A DNA stretch of 58,990 bases from a bacterium (GCA_026394195.1 JAPKYS010000052.1:1-58990); one strand, 5' to 3'; positions 41,620 through 50,796 are shown, counted from the stretch's first letter. The notes: generated by a model from the letters alone, not told the origin. Translations and numbers: made by a program.

Positions 41620-44544
41620 ATGAGAAGGTCGTTGACTATTTTGTTCATCGTCCTCCTCGCCCTGCCGGTGGTTTCAACCAGCCTTTTTGCCAAGGATGGC
41701 CCCTACATGCTCGTGCGAGTGGACCTGAATGCGAACACAAAACTGCAACCTCTGCAGGAATTGGGACTTGATATCGTCAAGGTCGTGCGTGACCAATACC
41801 TGGAATTGGTTTGCTTTGCGGAAGATCTGACGAGAATTCGTGCCCTGGGCTACACGGCACAGGTGGAGATCGCCGACATGGAGAAATTCTATGCCGACCG
41901 CTACACCACCGATACCATGGGTGGATTTTTAACCTACACCGAATCGGTCGCGGCGTTGAATCAGATTCACAACGATCACCCCAATATCACCACAGCTCCG
42001 TTCTCCATCGGACAATCTTTGGAAGGGCGTACACAATGGGCGATCAAGTTGTCGGATAATCCTAACGTTGACGAGAACGAACCGGAAATACTCTTCGACG
42101 GTTTGACGCATGCGCGTGAACCGATTGGGATGGCAATCTGTATGGCTCTGCTGGATACGCTCACCAATGGCTACGGAGTCAACACGCATTTTACCGAACT
42201 GGTCAACAACCGGGAAATCTTCTTCTTGCCGGTGGTCAATCCAGACGGTTACGCCTACAACGAACAGACCAATCCCAACGGCGGCGGCATGTGGCGCAAG
42301 AACCGCCGTTTGAATGCGGGGGGGTCTTACGGAATCGATTTAAACAGAAACTATGGTTTCAACTGGGGCTACAACAACGTTGGATCATCCCCTACCCCAA
42401 GTTCGGAAACCTATCGCGGCACGGGCCCATTCTCCGAACCGGAAACGGAAAATATACGTCAATTCTGCAATCAGCACGTCTTTGCAATGGCCCAGAACTT
42501 CCATTCCTATGCAAATTTGGCGCTTTACTCCTGGTCCATCCCCGACCCGCCCTGGGGGTACACGCCGGATAACGCCACTTTCCAATCGCTTTCTGCGACC
42601 ATGACGCAGTGGACGGGATATGATTATGGTACTTCCTGGGAAACCCTCTATGAAGTAAACGGAGACGCCTGCGATTGGATGTACGGGGAGCAAAACGAAA
42701 AACCCAAAACGTTGGCTTGGACTTTTGAAGTAGGAGCCAGTGGATTCTGGCCGCCTTCCTCGGAAATTCCCAGCTTGATCGCAGTAAATATCCCTCCGGC
42801 AATCTTCATGATCGAACAGTCAGTGAATTATCAGCCGACGCCGATAAACCTGGGCTATATCAGCGGAGTCGTCAACGATCCTCCGCCCGGGAACAACAAC
42901 GGCGGCTTGGATCCGGGTGAAAATGTCACCTTCATCCCGTCCCTGCGCAACAACGGCTGGGAAGGTGCAACCAACGTATCCGCTACGTTGATCTGCTCTG
43001 ACCCCTATATCACCATTACAACCAATACCGCAACCTTCCCGAATTTGGCGGCGCACGCTGAAGCTCCTTCCAACACCCCCTACGGAATCAGCGTTTCCAG
43101 CGCCTGCCCGCTGGAACATGCTGTTCAGTTCGGGTTGCTCTGGACCTGCGCTCAGGGGTATTCCGACACCGCCAGCTTCACGCTGATGGTCGGCGACCCG
43201 CTCTACCAGCCGATGGGACCGGATGCTTACGGCTATCGCGCCTACGACCAATTCGATCAAGGCGGGCCGGTCTACAGTTGGGTCGAGGTTGATCCCAATG
43301 CCGGCGGTCCCGGAACTGCGATCAACTACACCTCCGATGATCAGACCGTGCAGCAAACGCTCCCCTTCACCTTCCGCTACTATGGACAGGACTATACCCA
43401 AATCTCGATCTGTAACAATGGTTGGGTGGCGATGGGCAGCACCACCAGCATCGATTACAGCAACAGCGCCATCCCCAATTCGGATGGTCCTCCAGCGATG
43501 ATTGCCGCATTCTGGGATGACCTGTCGCCGCAGATCCTGGGGCACGTGGCGTATTACTACAACTCGTCACAGCACTACTATGTCGTGGAATTCGACAGTG
43601 TGCGGCAGTACACGCCGACGACGGCGCGAGAAACCTTCGAGGTAATTTTGCGGGATCCCGCCTTCTATCAGACCTCGACCGGCGACGGACAGATCCTGAT
43701 GCAGTATAAAGGCGTCTCGGATCCGAGCTCGTGTACTGTGGGCATCGAAAATCAGGCCCAAACGGTTGGCTTGCAGTGTCTCTATGACGGCAACCTGGAC
43801 GCCCATATGTCGCCGGTGGCGAACAGCCTGGCAATTTTATTCACCACGCCGGTCAGCGGCGGTCAGCCAACCTGGGACGTCAACATCAGCTCCATCAATC
43901 CGCCCATTGTGATCCCCGCCAATGGCGGCAGCTTCCAATACAGCATCAACGTACACAATCTGGGCGCCACTCCAGGTACATTCTATGTGTGGAACAAGGT
44001 GCGCAACGGCACGACCTACTACCCGGTCTTCGGGCCTGTAAGCAGAACACTGCCGGGCGGAGCGAGCCCGACGCGCACGATGACCCAGGCCATCGCTGCA
44101 TCCATTCCAGCGGGAACCTGCTACTACATCTCCTATGTAGGACCGAATTCGACCACGGTGGAAGACAGCAGCTTCTTCACCTTCACCAAGAGCACGGCAG
44201 TGGACGGCGGACCCTGGATCGGCGAATCGAACTGCTACGGCAATTTCTTCGACGAATACGCTGTGGCAACGGCGCTACCGGATAAATATTCGCTGTCACA
44301 GAACTTTCCCAACCCCTTCAACCCCTTGACCTCGATCAGTTTCAATCTGCCGCAGGCAGGTCTGGTGAAGCTGACCGTATTCGACGTGATGGGTCGTGAA
44401 GTCGCGAAGTTAGTAAACGGCGTGCGTGAAGCCGGCGCTTACAGCGTCACCTTCGATGCAACCGGTTTGGCTTCCGGTGTGTATCTGTACAAGCTGGAAG
44501 CAGGAGACTACAGCGAAGTGCAGAAGATGGTACTGATGAAGTAA
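41620..44544 (+). CDS. Secreted M14 zinc carboxypeptidase with type IX sorting domain
   Basis: A signal peptide (MRRSLTILFIVLLALPVVSTS) and short propeptide lead to the peptidase_M14 domain. Zinc ligands are His164 and Glu167 (THAREPIG) and His295 (QNFHSYANLALYSW); the general base is Glu370 (TFEVGASGFWP). The substrate Arg/Asn pair is in GIDLNRNYGFNW. Then come an APHP-like beta domain (about 410-520), a NIDO-like module (YSWVEVDPNAGGPG) and a C-terminal WDVNISSINPP module plus Por sorting domain. The last 230 residues are almost a copy of the subtilase's tail at 5944-6642. AGAAGGAGAC precedes the ATG. It digests peptides outside the cell. Confidence 0.94.
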   Translation: MRRSLTILFIVLLALPVVSTSLFAKDGPYMLVRVDLNANTKLQPLQELGLDIVKVVRDQYLELVCFAEDLTRIRALGYTAQVEIADMEKFYADRYTTDTMGGFLTYTESVAALNQIHNDHPNITTAPFSIGQSLEGRTQWAIKLSDNPNVDENEPEILFDGLTHAREPIGMAICMALLDTLTNGYGVNTHFTELVNNREIFFLPVVNPDGYAYNEQTNPNGGGMWRKNRRLNAGGSYGIDLNRNYGFNWGYNNVGSSPTPSSETYRGTGPFSEPETENIRQFCNQHVFAMAQNFHSYANLALYSWSIPDPPWGYTPDNATFQSLSATMTQWTGYDYGTSWETLYEVNGDACDWMYGEQNEKPKTLAWTFEVGASGFWPPSSEIPSLIAVNIPPAIFMIEQSVNYQPTPINLGYISGVVNDPPPGNNNGGLDPGENVTFIPSLRNNGWEGATNVSATLICSDPYITITTNTATFPNLAAHAEAPSNTPYGISVSSACPLEHAVQFGLLWTCAQGYSDTASFTLMVGDPLYQPMGPDAYGYRAYDQFDQGGPVYSWVEVDPNAGGPGTAINYTSDDQTVQQTLPFTFRYYGQDYTQISICNNGWVAMGSTTSIDYSNSAIPNSDGPPAMIAAFWDDLSPQILGHVAYYYNSSQHYYVVEFDSVRQYTPTTARETFEVILRDPAFYQTSTGDGQILMQYKGVSDPSSCTVGIENQAQTVGLQCLYDGNLDAHMSPVANSLAILFTTPVSGGQPTWDVNISSINPPIVIPANGGSFQYSINVHNLGATPGTFYVWNKVRNGTTYYPVFGPVSRTLPGGASPTRTMTQAIAASIPAGTCYYISYVGPNSTTVEDSSFFTFTKSTAVDGGPWIGESNCYGNFFDEYAVATALPDKYSLSQNFPNPFNPLTSISFNLPQAGLVKLTVFDVMGREVAKLVNGVREAGAYSVTFDATGLASGVYLYKLEAGDYSEVQKMVLMK

Positions 44545-44550
44545 GCGTGT

Positions 44551-44574
44551 AACAAGGGGCTTGAGCCCCTTGTT
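44551..44574 (+). terminator. Hairpin terminator after the M14 gene
   Basis: AACAAGGGGC / GCCCCTTGTT stem with a 4-base loop, 7 bases after the stop codon. Confidence 0.75.
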
Positions 44575-44590
44575 GAGGGCGATCTACAAT

Positions 44591-44625
44591 ATTAATAGGG
44601 CGACCCACCGGGTCGCCCTATTAAT
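44591..44625. terminator. Second, 16-bp perfect hairpin
   Basis: ATTAATAGGGCGACCC / GGGTCGCCCTATTAAT around a 3-base loop. The exact symmetry would stop transcription from either side, and it marks the boundary with the IS remnant on the minus strand. Confidence 0.75.
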
Positions 44626-44649
44626 TTGATATACTGCGAATGTAAGGAA

Positions 44650-44767
44650 TTACCCTTCGAAGATCGCCTTCTCATAATCCAGATACCACTGCTCGGGGTT
44701 TTCCAGGTAGCCCAGGGTCTCCGATAACATGCGGTAGTGATAGCTTTCGAAATGGAACAACCAATCT
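44650..44767 (-). pseudogene. 3' remnant of an unidentified gene
   Basis: On the minus strand 38 codons (reading WLFHFESYHYRMLSETLGYL... and ending DYEKAIFEG, then TAA) form a protein-like C-terminus joined to the IS1182 remnant. I cannot name the family. It is probably the end of a gene broken by the insertion and later deletion. Confidence 0.45.
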
Positions 44768-44777
44768 TAGAATTTCC

Positions 44778-44989
44778 GAGCTGCCGGGAAGAATACAGGC
44801 GCTGGCTATAGGCATAAATCAGAACTTTAAGCAACATACGGGGATGGTAGCTGGACGTCCCACCGCCTGATCCACCACCCGCGCCAGATGATGCAGTGGA
44901 ATCAACTCGTTCAAATCGGAGAGTAAGAGCATCGGTTGGTGCTGAAGGTAGGGCTTGAAAATGGCTTTGGGTCGTTTAGTCGGGGGCAT
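44778..44989 (-). pseudogene. IS1182-like transposase, N-terminal remnant
   Basis: From ATG (minus strand, 44989) the product begins MPPTKRPKAIFKPYLQHQPM and continues LNELIPLHHLARVVDQAVG, the start of IS1182-type transposases. The frame is then shifted, and YHPRMLLKVLIYAYSQRLYSSRQL, another conserved N-terminal block, follows in a second frame. Catalytic domains are absent. The C-terminal half of a related transposase lies at 1-603 but is not a continuation of this copy. Confidence 0.8.
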
Positions 44990-45058
44990 CAGGGACCTTC
45001 TTGCTTAATCAAGCTCATATGTAAAACTATGCAACCAAGAAGGAAATTACAATAAACA

Positions 45059-45086
45059 GAGGCTGCCCTTTTGGGACAGCCTCTTT
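45059..45086. repeat. Hairpin at the outer side of the IS1182 remnant
   Basis: GAGGCTGCCC / GGGACAGCCTC with a TTTT loop, followed by TTT. It has the same core as the hairpin at 6709-6738. It may be an IS terminal inverted-repeat relic, a terminator, or both. Confidence 0.65.
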
Positions 45087-45181
45087 ATTTGAATCAGGGC
45101 CCAATGAGCATAATTATCGTGCCTCACGGGCTTTTTTGTCAAAAGCAAGAATAATATATTTTGCAATACCTATAAAAATAC

Positions 45182-45210
45182 TTGACTTAAATGGATAATT
45201 ATACTATATT
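45182..45210 (+). promoter_or_regulatory. Promoter candidate for the first beta-helix gene
   Basis: TTGACT (45182-45187), 17-base spacer, TATATT (45205-45210); 58 bases before the ATG. It matches the M14 gene promoter in both boxes. Confidence 0.6.
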
Positions 45211-45268
45211 GATATTCTAAGGCTGAGTTCAAAACTTTGTTGTTTTTAACGATGTGCGAGGAGCAGCT

Positions 45269-47203
45269 ATGCGAAAATGCAACAGAATTATCGGTGCGGT
45301 TCTGGCAGCTCTGGTTTTTACGGTAATTTCGGCTTACGCCGATACCATCGTAGGCGGCCAGGTCAGTGGTACGTGGACAACCGGTGGATCTCCTTATATT
45401 GTTGTGGCAGATTTAGATATACCCTACGGACAAACGCTCACCATAGACCCGGGAGTTCAGGTACGATTCACCGGACAGTTTCGGATGGTCGCCCATGGAA
45501 CCCTGACGGCGATCGGCACACAGACAGATTCCATCAAATTTTCCCGTCAGCTACCCTACCCAACCTACACCTGGCGAGGAATTTTCTTCGATAGAGCGCA
45601 GGGCACATCTGAGATCGGCTTCTGTATCATCGAATGGGGTTACGCGCAGGGTTCTGTCGGCCAGACTCAAGCCAAAGGTGGTGGGATTCATGTCTTGAAT
45701 GCTACAGTGAACATACAAAATTCGCGCATCTCCAATTGTGTCGCCGACGTCAAGGGAGCAGGCATTTATCTTAACAGCGCTACCAGTGAAATTTCCGACA
45801 ACCTGATCGTCAGTAATTTCTGCAATGGCGATGGCGGCGGTATTCTCGCTGAATACTGTACAACGCTGAACTTTCATGACAATACTATCACCCATAATAC
45901 TGCAGACAATGGTGGTGGTATCCAATACATCAGCACAGGTGGGGTGATAGAGAGCAATGTTATCACGTATAATACCGCCAATCCCTATTATGGTGGTGGG
46001 TTGTACATAGGCGGTAGTTCGCCTGTCATTCGATATAACGTCATCAATCACAATTCATCAAGCACGACGGAAGGCACGGGGATCTATTGCATGTCCTACG
46101 CCAGCCCCCAGATCTTGTTCAACGAGATCTGCTGGAATAACTACACCGGCATCTACTGCGGGAATCACAGCAATCCGCTGATCCAAAACTGTACGATCTA
46201 CGGGAATAATAGCTATGCAATCCGCACTTCTCAGTACTCAATCCCAACCGGACTCAACAACATCATCTACGGCAACTCCTACACCTTCTACATCCCTTTC
46301 GGCTGTTCTATATCGATGTCTTATAGTGACATACAAACTGCTTGGGCTGGAACTGGCAACATCAATACCCAGCCGCATTTCGTGAACACCTATAATGACG
46401 ATTTCCACCTCCTGCCGATCAGCCCCTGTATCGATGCCGGCAGTCCGTCATCACCACTGGATCCGGATGGGACGCGTGCAGATATGGGCGCGCACTACTT
46501 CGATCAGAATCAGCCGCAGGGCACCTGCTCAATAGCTTTGACACCCACCGGAGCGCCGATTGTGCTGCCGCCCCAAGGCGGAATGGTGAACTTCGCTGTG
46601 ATGATCCAGAATTCACCCGACTACTTCAATCTTTTCGATGCCTGGATCAAATTAACCCAACCGGATAGTCAGATTCTGCCCCTGGCGAATCGCCCGGATC
46701 TGTATCTGAGTCCTGGGAGACAGACCACACGCTTGGTAGGCTTGAATATCAGCGCTTCATCGATGCCGGGCACCTACACGATCACGGGTTACGTCGGCGA
46801 TAATCCCAACATTATCGAAGATTTCGACAGCTTCACTTTCGTCAAACAGGGCGCTGGATCGATTGGCAGCGAGCCGGGTTGGATGACCTATGATGATGGC
46901 GAAATCGTTGAAACGATCTACCTGAAATCGGCTCTGCCGCAGGAAACTCAGCTGCTCGGTCATTTCCCAGAACCTTTCAACCCCACGGCAACCATCCGGT
47001 TCACATTGCCGGAACCATGCCGGGTAACGTTGACCGTTTATGACGTGCAGGGTCGTGTTGTCAGTTCAAAGCCTGACCTGTCCCGGCAAGCAGGGCTGCA
47101 GGAGATAGTTTTCGACGGATCAAATTTGCCCTCTGGGATATACCTTTACCGGCTGGAGGCGGGGCAATACAAGGCATCGGGGAAAATGGTACTGCTGAAG
47201 TAA
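45269..47203 (+). CDS. Secreted right-handed beta-helix protein with type IX sorting domain
   Basis: From ATG 45269, behind CGAGGAGCAGCT, the 644-residue protein has a signal peptide (MRKCNRIIGAVLAALVFTVISAYA) and a region of parallel beta-helix repeats from about 110 to 350 (for instance GGGIHVLNATVNIQNSRIS, GGGILAEYCTTLNFHDNTI, GGGLYIGGSSPVIRYNVIN). A CIDAGSP...DPDGTRADMGAHYF motif follows, typical of choice-of-anchor / right-handed beta-helix surface proteins, then an Ig-like domain and the C-terminal sorting domain (FPEPFNPTATIRFTLP...KMVLLK). It may bind or cleave polysaccharide. GTG 45254 would be an earlier start but lies before the ribosome site. Confidence 0.88.
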   Translation: MRKCNRIIGAVLAALVFTVISAYADTIVGGQVSGTWTTGGSPYIVVADLDIPYGQTLTIDPGVQVRFTGQFRMVAHGTLTAIGTQTDSIKFSRQLPYPTYTWRGIFFDRAQGTSEIGFCIIEWGYAQGSVGQTQAKGGGIHVLNATVNIQNSRISNCVADVKGAGIYLNSATSEISDNLIVSNFCNGDGGGILAEYCTTLNFHDNTITHNTADNGGGIQYISTGGVIESNVITYNTANPYYGGGLYIGGSSPVIRYNVINHNSSSTTEGTGIYCMSYASPQILFNEICWNNYTGIYCGNHSNPLIQNCTIYGNNSYAIRTSQYSIPTGLNNIIYGNSYTFYIPFGCSISMSYSDIQTAWAGTGNINTQPHFVNTYNDDFHLLPISPCIDAGSPSSPLDPDGTRADMGAHYFDQNQPQGTCSIALTPTGAPIVLPPQGGMVNFAVMIQNSPDYFNLFDAWIKLTQPDSQILPLANRPDLYLSPGRQTTRLVGLNISASSMPGTYTITGYVGDNPNIIEDFDSFTFVKQGAGSIGSEPGWMTYDDGEIVETIYLKSALPQETQLLGHFPEPFNPTATIRFTLPEPCRVTLTVYDVQGRVVSSKPDLSRQAGLQEIVFDGSNLPSGIYLYRLEAGQYKASGKMVLLK

Positions 47204-47221
47204 TCGGGGTATCAGATACAA

Positions 47222-47350
47222 GAGAGTGTTGAAAAATAATAAAAATAGAAGTCATTGCGAGCGTAGCGAAGCAATCTCATAGCTTGGTTCTACCGGATTG
47301 CTTCGGGACTTCGTCCCTCGCAATGACGCGAAAAGTATTTTTCAACGCTC
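47222..47350. mobile_element. MITE-like palindromic element with target duplication
   Basis: About 129 bases read as one long imperfect palindrome. Outer arms are GAGTGTTGAAAAATA / TATTTTTCAACGCTC, inner arms GTCATTGCGAGCG...GCGAAGCAATCT / GGATTGCTTCG...CTCGCAATGAC. TCAGATACAA occurs at 47212-47221 and 47351-47360, directly outside both ends, as a 10-base target duplication. There is no gene inside. The inner sequence is of a type dispersed in many bacterial genomes. Confidence 0.85.
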
Positions 47351-47358
47351 TCAGATAC

Positions 47359-47386
47359 AAAGAGGTGCAAGTTGCTGCACCTCTTT
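47359..47386. terminator. Bidirectional terminator between the beta-helix gene and the GNAT gene
   Basis: AAAGAGGTGCA / TGCACCTCTTT stem with a 6-base loop between two convergent genes. The MITE-like element was inserted just before it, duplicating part of the preceding sequence. Confidence 0.82.
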
Positions 47387-47428
47387 GCTTATTTTCTCTC
47401 GTGAAGTCTTTTTAGTTGTACTTCACAC

Positions 47429-47887
47429 CTATTCCCATTCATGTTTGGCGCCGGGTTCGACTAACTCGAAGAAAACCTTTTCGGGACTCTGGCTGAGACC
47501 CAGAGATTCAAGCAATGCCCGCGTAGGTGAATTTTTCATTTCGGTGTTTGCCCAAAAGCGACGCACTTTTAGAGAGCGCAATTCATCCATAGCCTGCTTG
47601 AGCAGCTGCCGACCGATCCCTTTTCGGCGCATTGTAGGATCGACGTACATGTCGAAGATGATACCGATGCGATAGTCGAAGATACGTACCGCCACTGCCC
47701 AGATATATCCTCGAATTTCGCCCTCGTCTTCCGCTACCAGGACAATGTCCCGGGCACGGGAGCTCATAGCTGACATTTTCCAACCGCGGAAGATATCAGG
47801 CCCTTCGCGGAAGGACTCCAGATCCTGCGATATATGCAGGGAGGTCAACACCGAATTATCCTTTTCTTCTGCCGGACGGATGTTCAT
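47429..47887 (-). CDS. GNAT family N-acetyltransferase
   Basis: Its 152 residues have the acetyl-CoA motif VDPTMRRKGIGRQLLKQAM (R-x-x-G-x-G), the N-terminal MNIRPAEEKDNSVLTSL and a C-terminal ALLESLGL...VFFELVEPG. The acceptor substrate is unknown. This is the only clear complete minus-strand gene in the window and it converges on the beta-helix gene. The following 349 bases (47888-48236) hold the divergent promoter region, including a candidate promoter for mscS, and no other gene. Confidence 0.9.
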   Translation of the reverse strand: MNIRPAEEKDNSVLTSLHISQDLESFREGPDIFRGWKMSAMSSRARDIVLVAEDEGEIRGYIWAVAVRIFDYRIGIIFDMYVDPTMRRKGIGRQLLKQAMDELRSLKVRRFWANTEMKNSPTRALLESLGLSQSPEKVFFELVEPGAKHEWE

Positions 47888-48103
47888 GACATACTCCTTT
47901 CGTTCGGGGCGGATGAGTTCGTGGCTGGCTATAATTTGGAATATAAGGTTTTATTTCCGCGATGTCAAGCGCTTTTCGGGCGAGAGGTTGTTAAAATAGT
48001 ATTTTCTGGGCATTTTTCACTGGATCGACTTTTACGTACCAATTGAGTTTGGCTGCAAAGTGGCTATTTAGTGCTTAATTCATCTAAAAGCACGAAAAAG
48101 ACC

Positions 48104-48132
48104 TTGTAATTACTGATTAACTCTCTTATCTT
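48104..48132 (+). promoter_or_regulatory. Promoter candidate for the MscS-like channel
   Basis: TTGTAA (48104-48109), 17-base spacer, TATCTT (48127-48132); about 100 bases before the ATG. Confidence 0.45.
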
Positions 48133-48236
48133 TAACTCAACTCAAAGAAGAAGAAATTTAGATCCGACGAGGAGATCGCAAAAAGCCAACTTCAGAGCCA
48201 GCTCGCGGCAAGCTGAATTAATCGACAAGGTATACA

Positions 48237-50288
48237 ATGAGTAGCAAACCCACCAGAGCCTCTCTTCACTCCCCCAAAACTCTCATAATTACACTTCTTT
48301 TAGGCGCTCTCCTACTCTGCTTTAATGTGAATTTATCCGCTCAACCTGCGCTCGACTCGATAAAACTTCAGGCAGAAAGCTTAATCACAGACTCCACCGC
48401 AACCGACTCACTCCAGAATGTGACGCCTCAAGGGGTTCCTGTCATCTTTACCGGTGATACTCTCTTCTCCATTTATTCCAGCATCGGTCCTTTTGATCCC
48501 AGTCTGCGTTCCCTGTCGGTAATGCAGCGATTGAATAGTATACTTAAGAGTCCTTTAAATCCCGATTCGATCCGAACGGTTAATCTGGAAGGTTACTCCA
48601 ATATCGTGCTTGGTACGCAAGTGATCATGTCAGTGACGACCAGAGATGCCTCATTCATCGGGAAAACCACTGCGCAAGCGACCGAGGAATACGCTGAAAT
48701 AATCAAACAAGCGTTGATATCGGGGAGAACTTTATCCGAACCCAAGATTGTCCTCACTAAAATTGGAATCGCCCTCCTCCTGATCTTGCTCGCCGTCCTT
48801 GCATTCTGGGGAATCGCCGCCATTTTCCCCAAGCTCTACTCCATGACCAGGACTCAGATTGATAAGTTGATCAAGCCCGTTCATTTCAAATCCCGTGTAA
48901 TCATCAGCTCGCACGTCTTCGCCGTCCTATCCATCGGGGCGCTAAAGTTATTTCGCCTGTTTCTATCGCTTGCGATTCTTTATGCAATGGTCCTTACTAC
49001 GTGGAATTTCTTCCCTTGGGCGAAATCCTACGAGTTGAAATCTCTCGTAATGAGCCTCCTGTTCGCAGTACTGGCAACCGTTGTCGTTATTGTTGCTATC
49101 AAAACCATCCTGGCTCTTTTCAAGAAAATGCTCAACCGAGTCGATCATTGGGATGAGAATTTATTTAAAACACTAAAATTCAAGACGATAGAGATCATTT
49201 CCCAGGATCGGTTAATGGATATTGCACGATCCATCCTGAAAATTCTGAATATCGTCGTGTTACTGGGGATTGTTTACGCCTATTTAGCTGTGATTTTCAG
49301 TTTTTTTGATTTCACTAAAACATGGGCAGCTACGTTGATCCAGTATATCCTGAGTCCGCTGGAAAAGGTAGTGATTAGTTTTGTACAATACTTACCCAAC
49401 CTGTTTTTCGTAGTCGTAATCATCATAGCAGTAAAGTACCTGCTCAAATTAATTCACCTGATTTTCGATGAAATAGAGAAAGGAACGATCACCTTACCGG
49501 GATTTTTTCCAGAATGGGCACAATCAACCTATAAAATTGTTCGTTTCCTGCTGAGCGCTTTTGCACTTGTAATAGTTTTTCCATATCTTCCGGGTTCCGG
49601 GTCACCGGCGTTTCAGGGAGTATCCATCTTTATCGGCGTTCTGTTCTCTTTGGGCTCGACTTCGGTGATTGCCAATATGGTTGCTGGATTGGTGATCACC
49701 TATATGCGTCCCTTCAAAATAGGGGATCGTGTCGAAATAGGCAGCACTGTCGGTGATGTGATCGAAAAGACCTTGTTGTCCACCCGATTGCGTACCATTA
49801 AAAACGTCGACGTCAACATCCCAAATTCGGTAGTGCTGGGAAGCCACATTATCAACTTCAGCTCCTCAGCGTCGGACAGAGGACTGATACTGCACACTTC
49901 AGTAACCATCGGTTATGATGCACCCTGGCGACAGGTGCATGAGCTGTTGCTTTCGGCTGCCGCAGCCACCGAACATATCCTGAAAGATCCGCCGCCCTTT
50001 ATCTTTCAGACCAGCCTGGATGACTTTTACGTCAGTTATGAACTGAACGCCTACACCAATGAAGCAAATATCATGGCCAAGATTTATTCCGACCTGCACC
50101 AGAACATCCAGGATAAATTCAATGAAGGCGGAGTTGAAATCATGTCTCCGCATTACGGCGCCATGCGTGACGGCAATCAGACGACCATCCCTGAAAATTA
50201 TCTTCCCAAAGATTATCGGGCTCCTTCCTTTCGCATTGTAAACCCCTTCCGTAAGGAAGACGGCAACACGGAGGAAGGAAACAAATGA
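48237..50288 (+). CDS. MscS-family mechanosensitive ion channel
   Basis: The 683-residue channel has a signal-like N-terminus, a periplasmic stretch of about 140 residues, and several membrane helices (about 180-205, 235-265, 275-305, 355-400). The MscS core follows with the pore helix FIGVLFSLGSTSVIANMVAG, then GLVITYMRPFKIGDRVEI, the beta domain (DVIEKTLLSTRLRTIKNVDVNIPNSVVL) and the C-terminal cytoplasmic cage. It releases solutes on hypo-osmotic shock. The extra N-terminal part makes it a large MscS variant (E. coli MscS is 286 residues). Confidence 0.92.
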   Translation: MSSKPTRASLHSPKTLIITLLLGALLLCFNVNLSAQPALDSIKLQAESLITDSTATDSLQNVTPQGVPVIFTGDTLFSIYSSIGPFDPSLRSLSVMQRLNSILKSPLNPDSIRTVNLEGYSNIVLGTQVIMSVTTRDASFIGKTTAQATEEYAEIIKQALISGRTLSEPKIVLTKIGIALLLILLAVLAFWGIAAIFPKLYSMTRTQIDKLIKPVHFKSRVIISSHVFAVLSIGALKLFRLFLSLAILYAMVLTTWNFFPWAKSYELKSLVMSLLFAVLATVVVIVAIKTILALFKKMLNRVDHWDENLFKTLKFKTIEIISQDRLMDIARSILKILNIVVLLGIVYAYLAVIFSFFDFTKTWAATLIQYILSPLEKVVISFVQYLPNLFFVVVIIIAVKYLLKLIHLIFDEIEKGTITLPGFFPEWAQSTYKIVRFLLSAFALVIVFPYLPGSGSPAFQGVSIFIGVLFSLGSTSVIANMVAGLVITYMRPFKIGDRVEIGSTVGDVIEKTLLSTRLRTIKNVDVNIPNSVVLGSHIINFSSSASDRGLILHTSVTIGYDAPWRQVHELLLSAAAATEHILKDPPPFIFQTSLDDFYVSYELNAYTNEANIMAKIYSDLHQNIQDKFNEGGVEIMSPHYGAMRDGNQTTIPENYLPKDYRAPSFRIVNPFRKEDGNTEEGNK

Positions 50289-50323
50289 TAAAGAAATAAT
50301 CTTCCACCAATTCGGAGGATCTC

Positions 50324-50731
50324 ATGTCGAAAAAATTCTGGATTGCAGTCGTGGTGAGTTTCGTAATGCTGTACGCTCTGGAGTTCATCTTTCATGCGGG
50401 TATTTTGAGCAAATTTTATGCTGCCCGCCCAGACGGCTTCCTGAGCGCCGAAAAGATGAATTCCCGGATGTTGTGGATGCCGGTTGGATTCTTCATCTGG
50501 GCTTTCCTATGGACCTACTTCTTCCATCGCTTTGCCTCGGAAAAGAATGTCTTCAGAGGGATTCAGCATGGGGTCTCCTACATGATCTTTCTGAATGTTC
50601 CCAAAGCGTTCATCCACTATGCCAGCATCGACGTCAGCGGGTACTGTTACCTCTGGTGGACCATCGGCGAGGTCATCATGGGGGTCATCATCGGCGCGGT
50701 CATGGGAGCCATCTTAAAGGGGGAAAAGTAG
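50324..50731 (+). CDS. Small multi-pass membrane protein, unknown
   Basis: Its 135 residues have four hydrophobic segments (FWIAVVVSFVMLYALEFIFH, MPVGFFIWAFLWTYFFH, VSYMIFLNVPKAFIH, VIMGVIIGAVMGAIL) and a GILSKFYAARPDGFL loop. It resembles families of small integral-membrane proteins of unknown function (DUF1761-like topology). Start follows TTCGGAGGATCTC, a good ribosome site 36 bases behind the mscS stop, so it is probably co-transcribed. Confidence 0.65.
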   Translation: MSKKFWIAVVVSFVMLYALEFIFHAGILSKFYAARPDGFLSAEKMNSRMLWMPVGFFIWAFLWTYFFHRFASEKNVFRGIQHGVSYMIFLNVPKAFIHYASIDVSGYCYLWWTIGEVIMGVIIGAVMGAILKGEK

Positions 50732-50796
50732 GGAGGTAACCGCTGAGACAATCAGCTGTCAGATGTAAAATATGATAGTGGGTAATTGGAAATGAC

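Noticed and set aside
48237..50288. Two-component sensor role for the large MscS-like protein
   Set aside because: Only the MscS pore and C-terminal cage are recognisable; no kinase or response domain.
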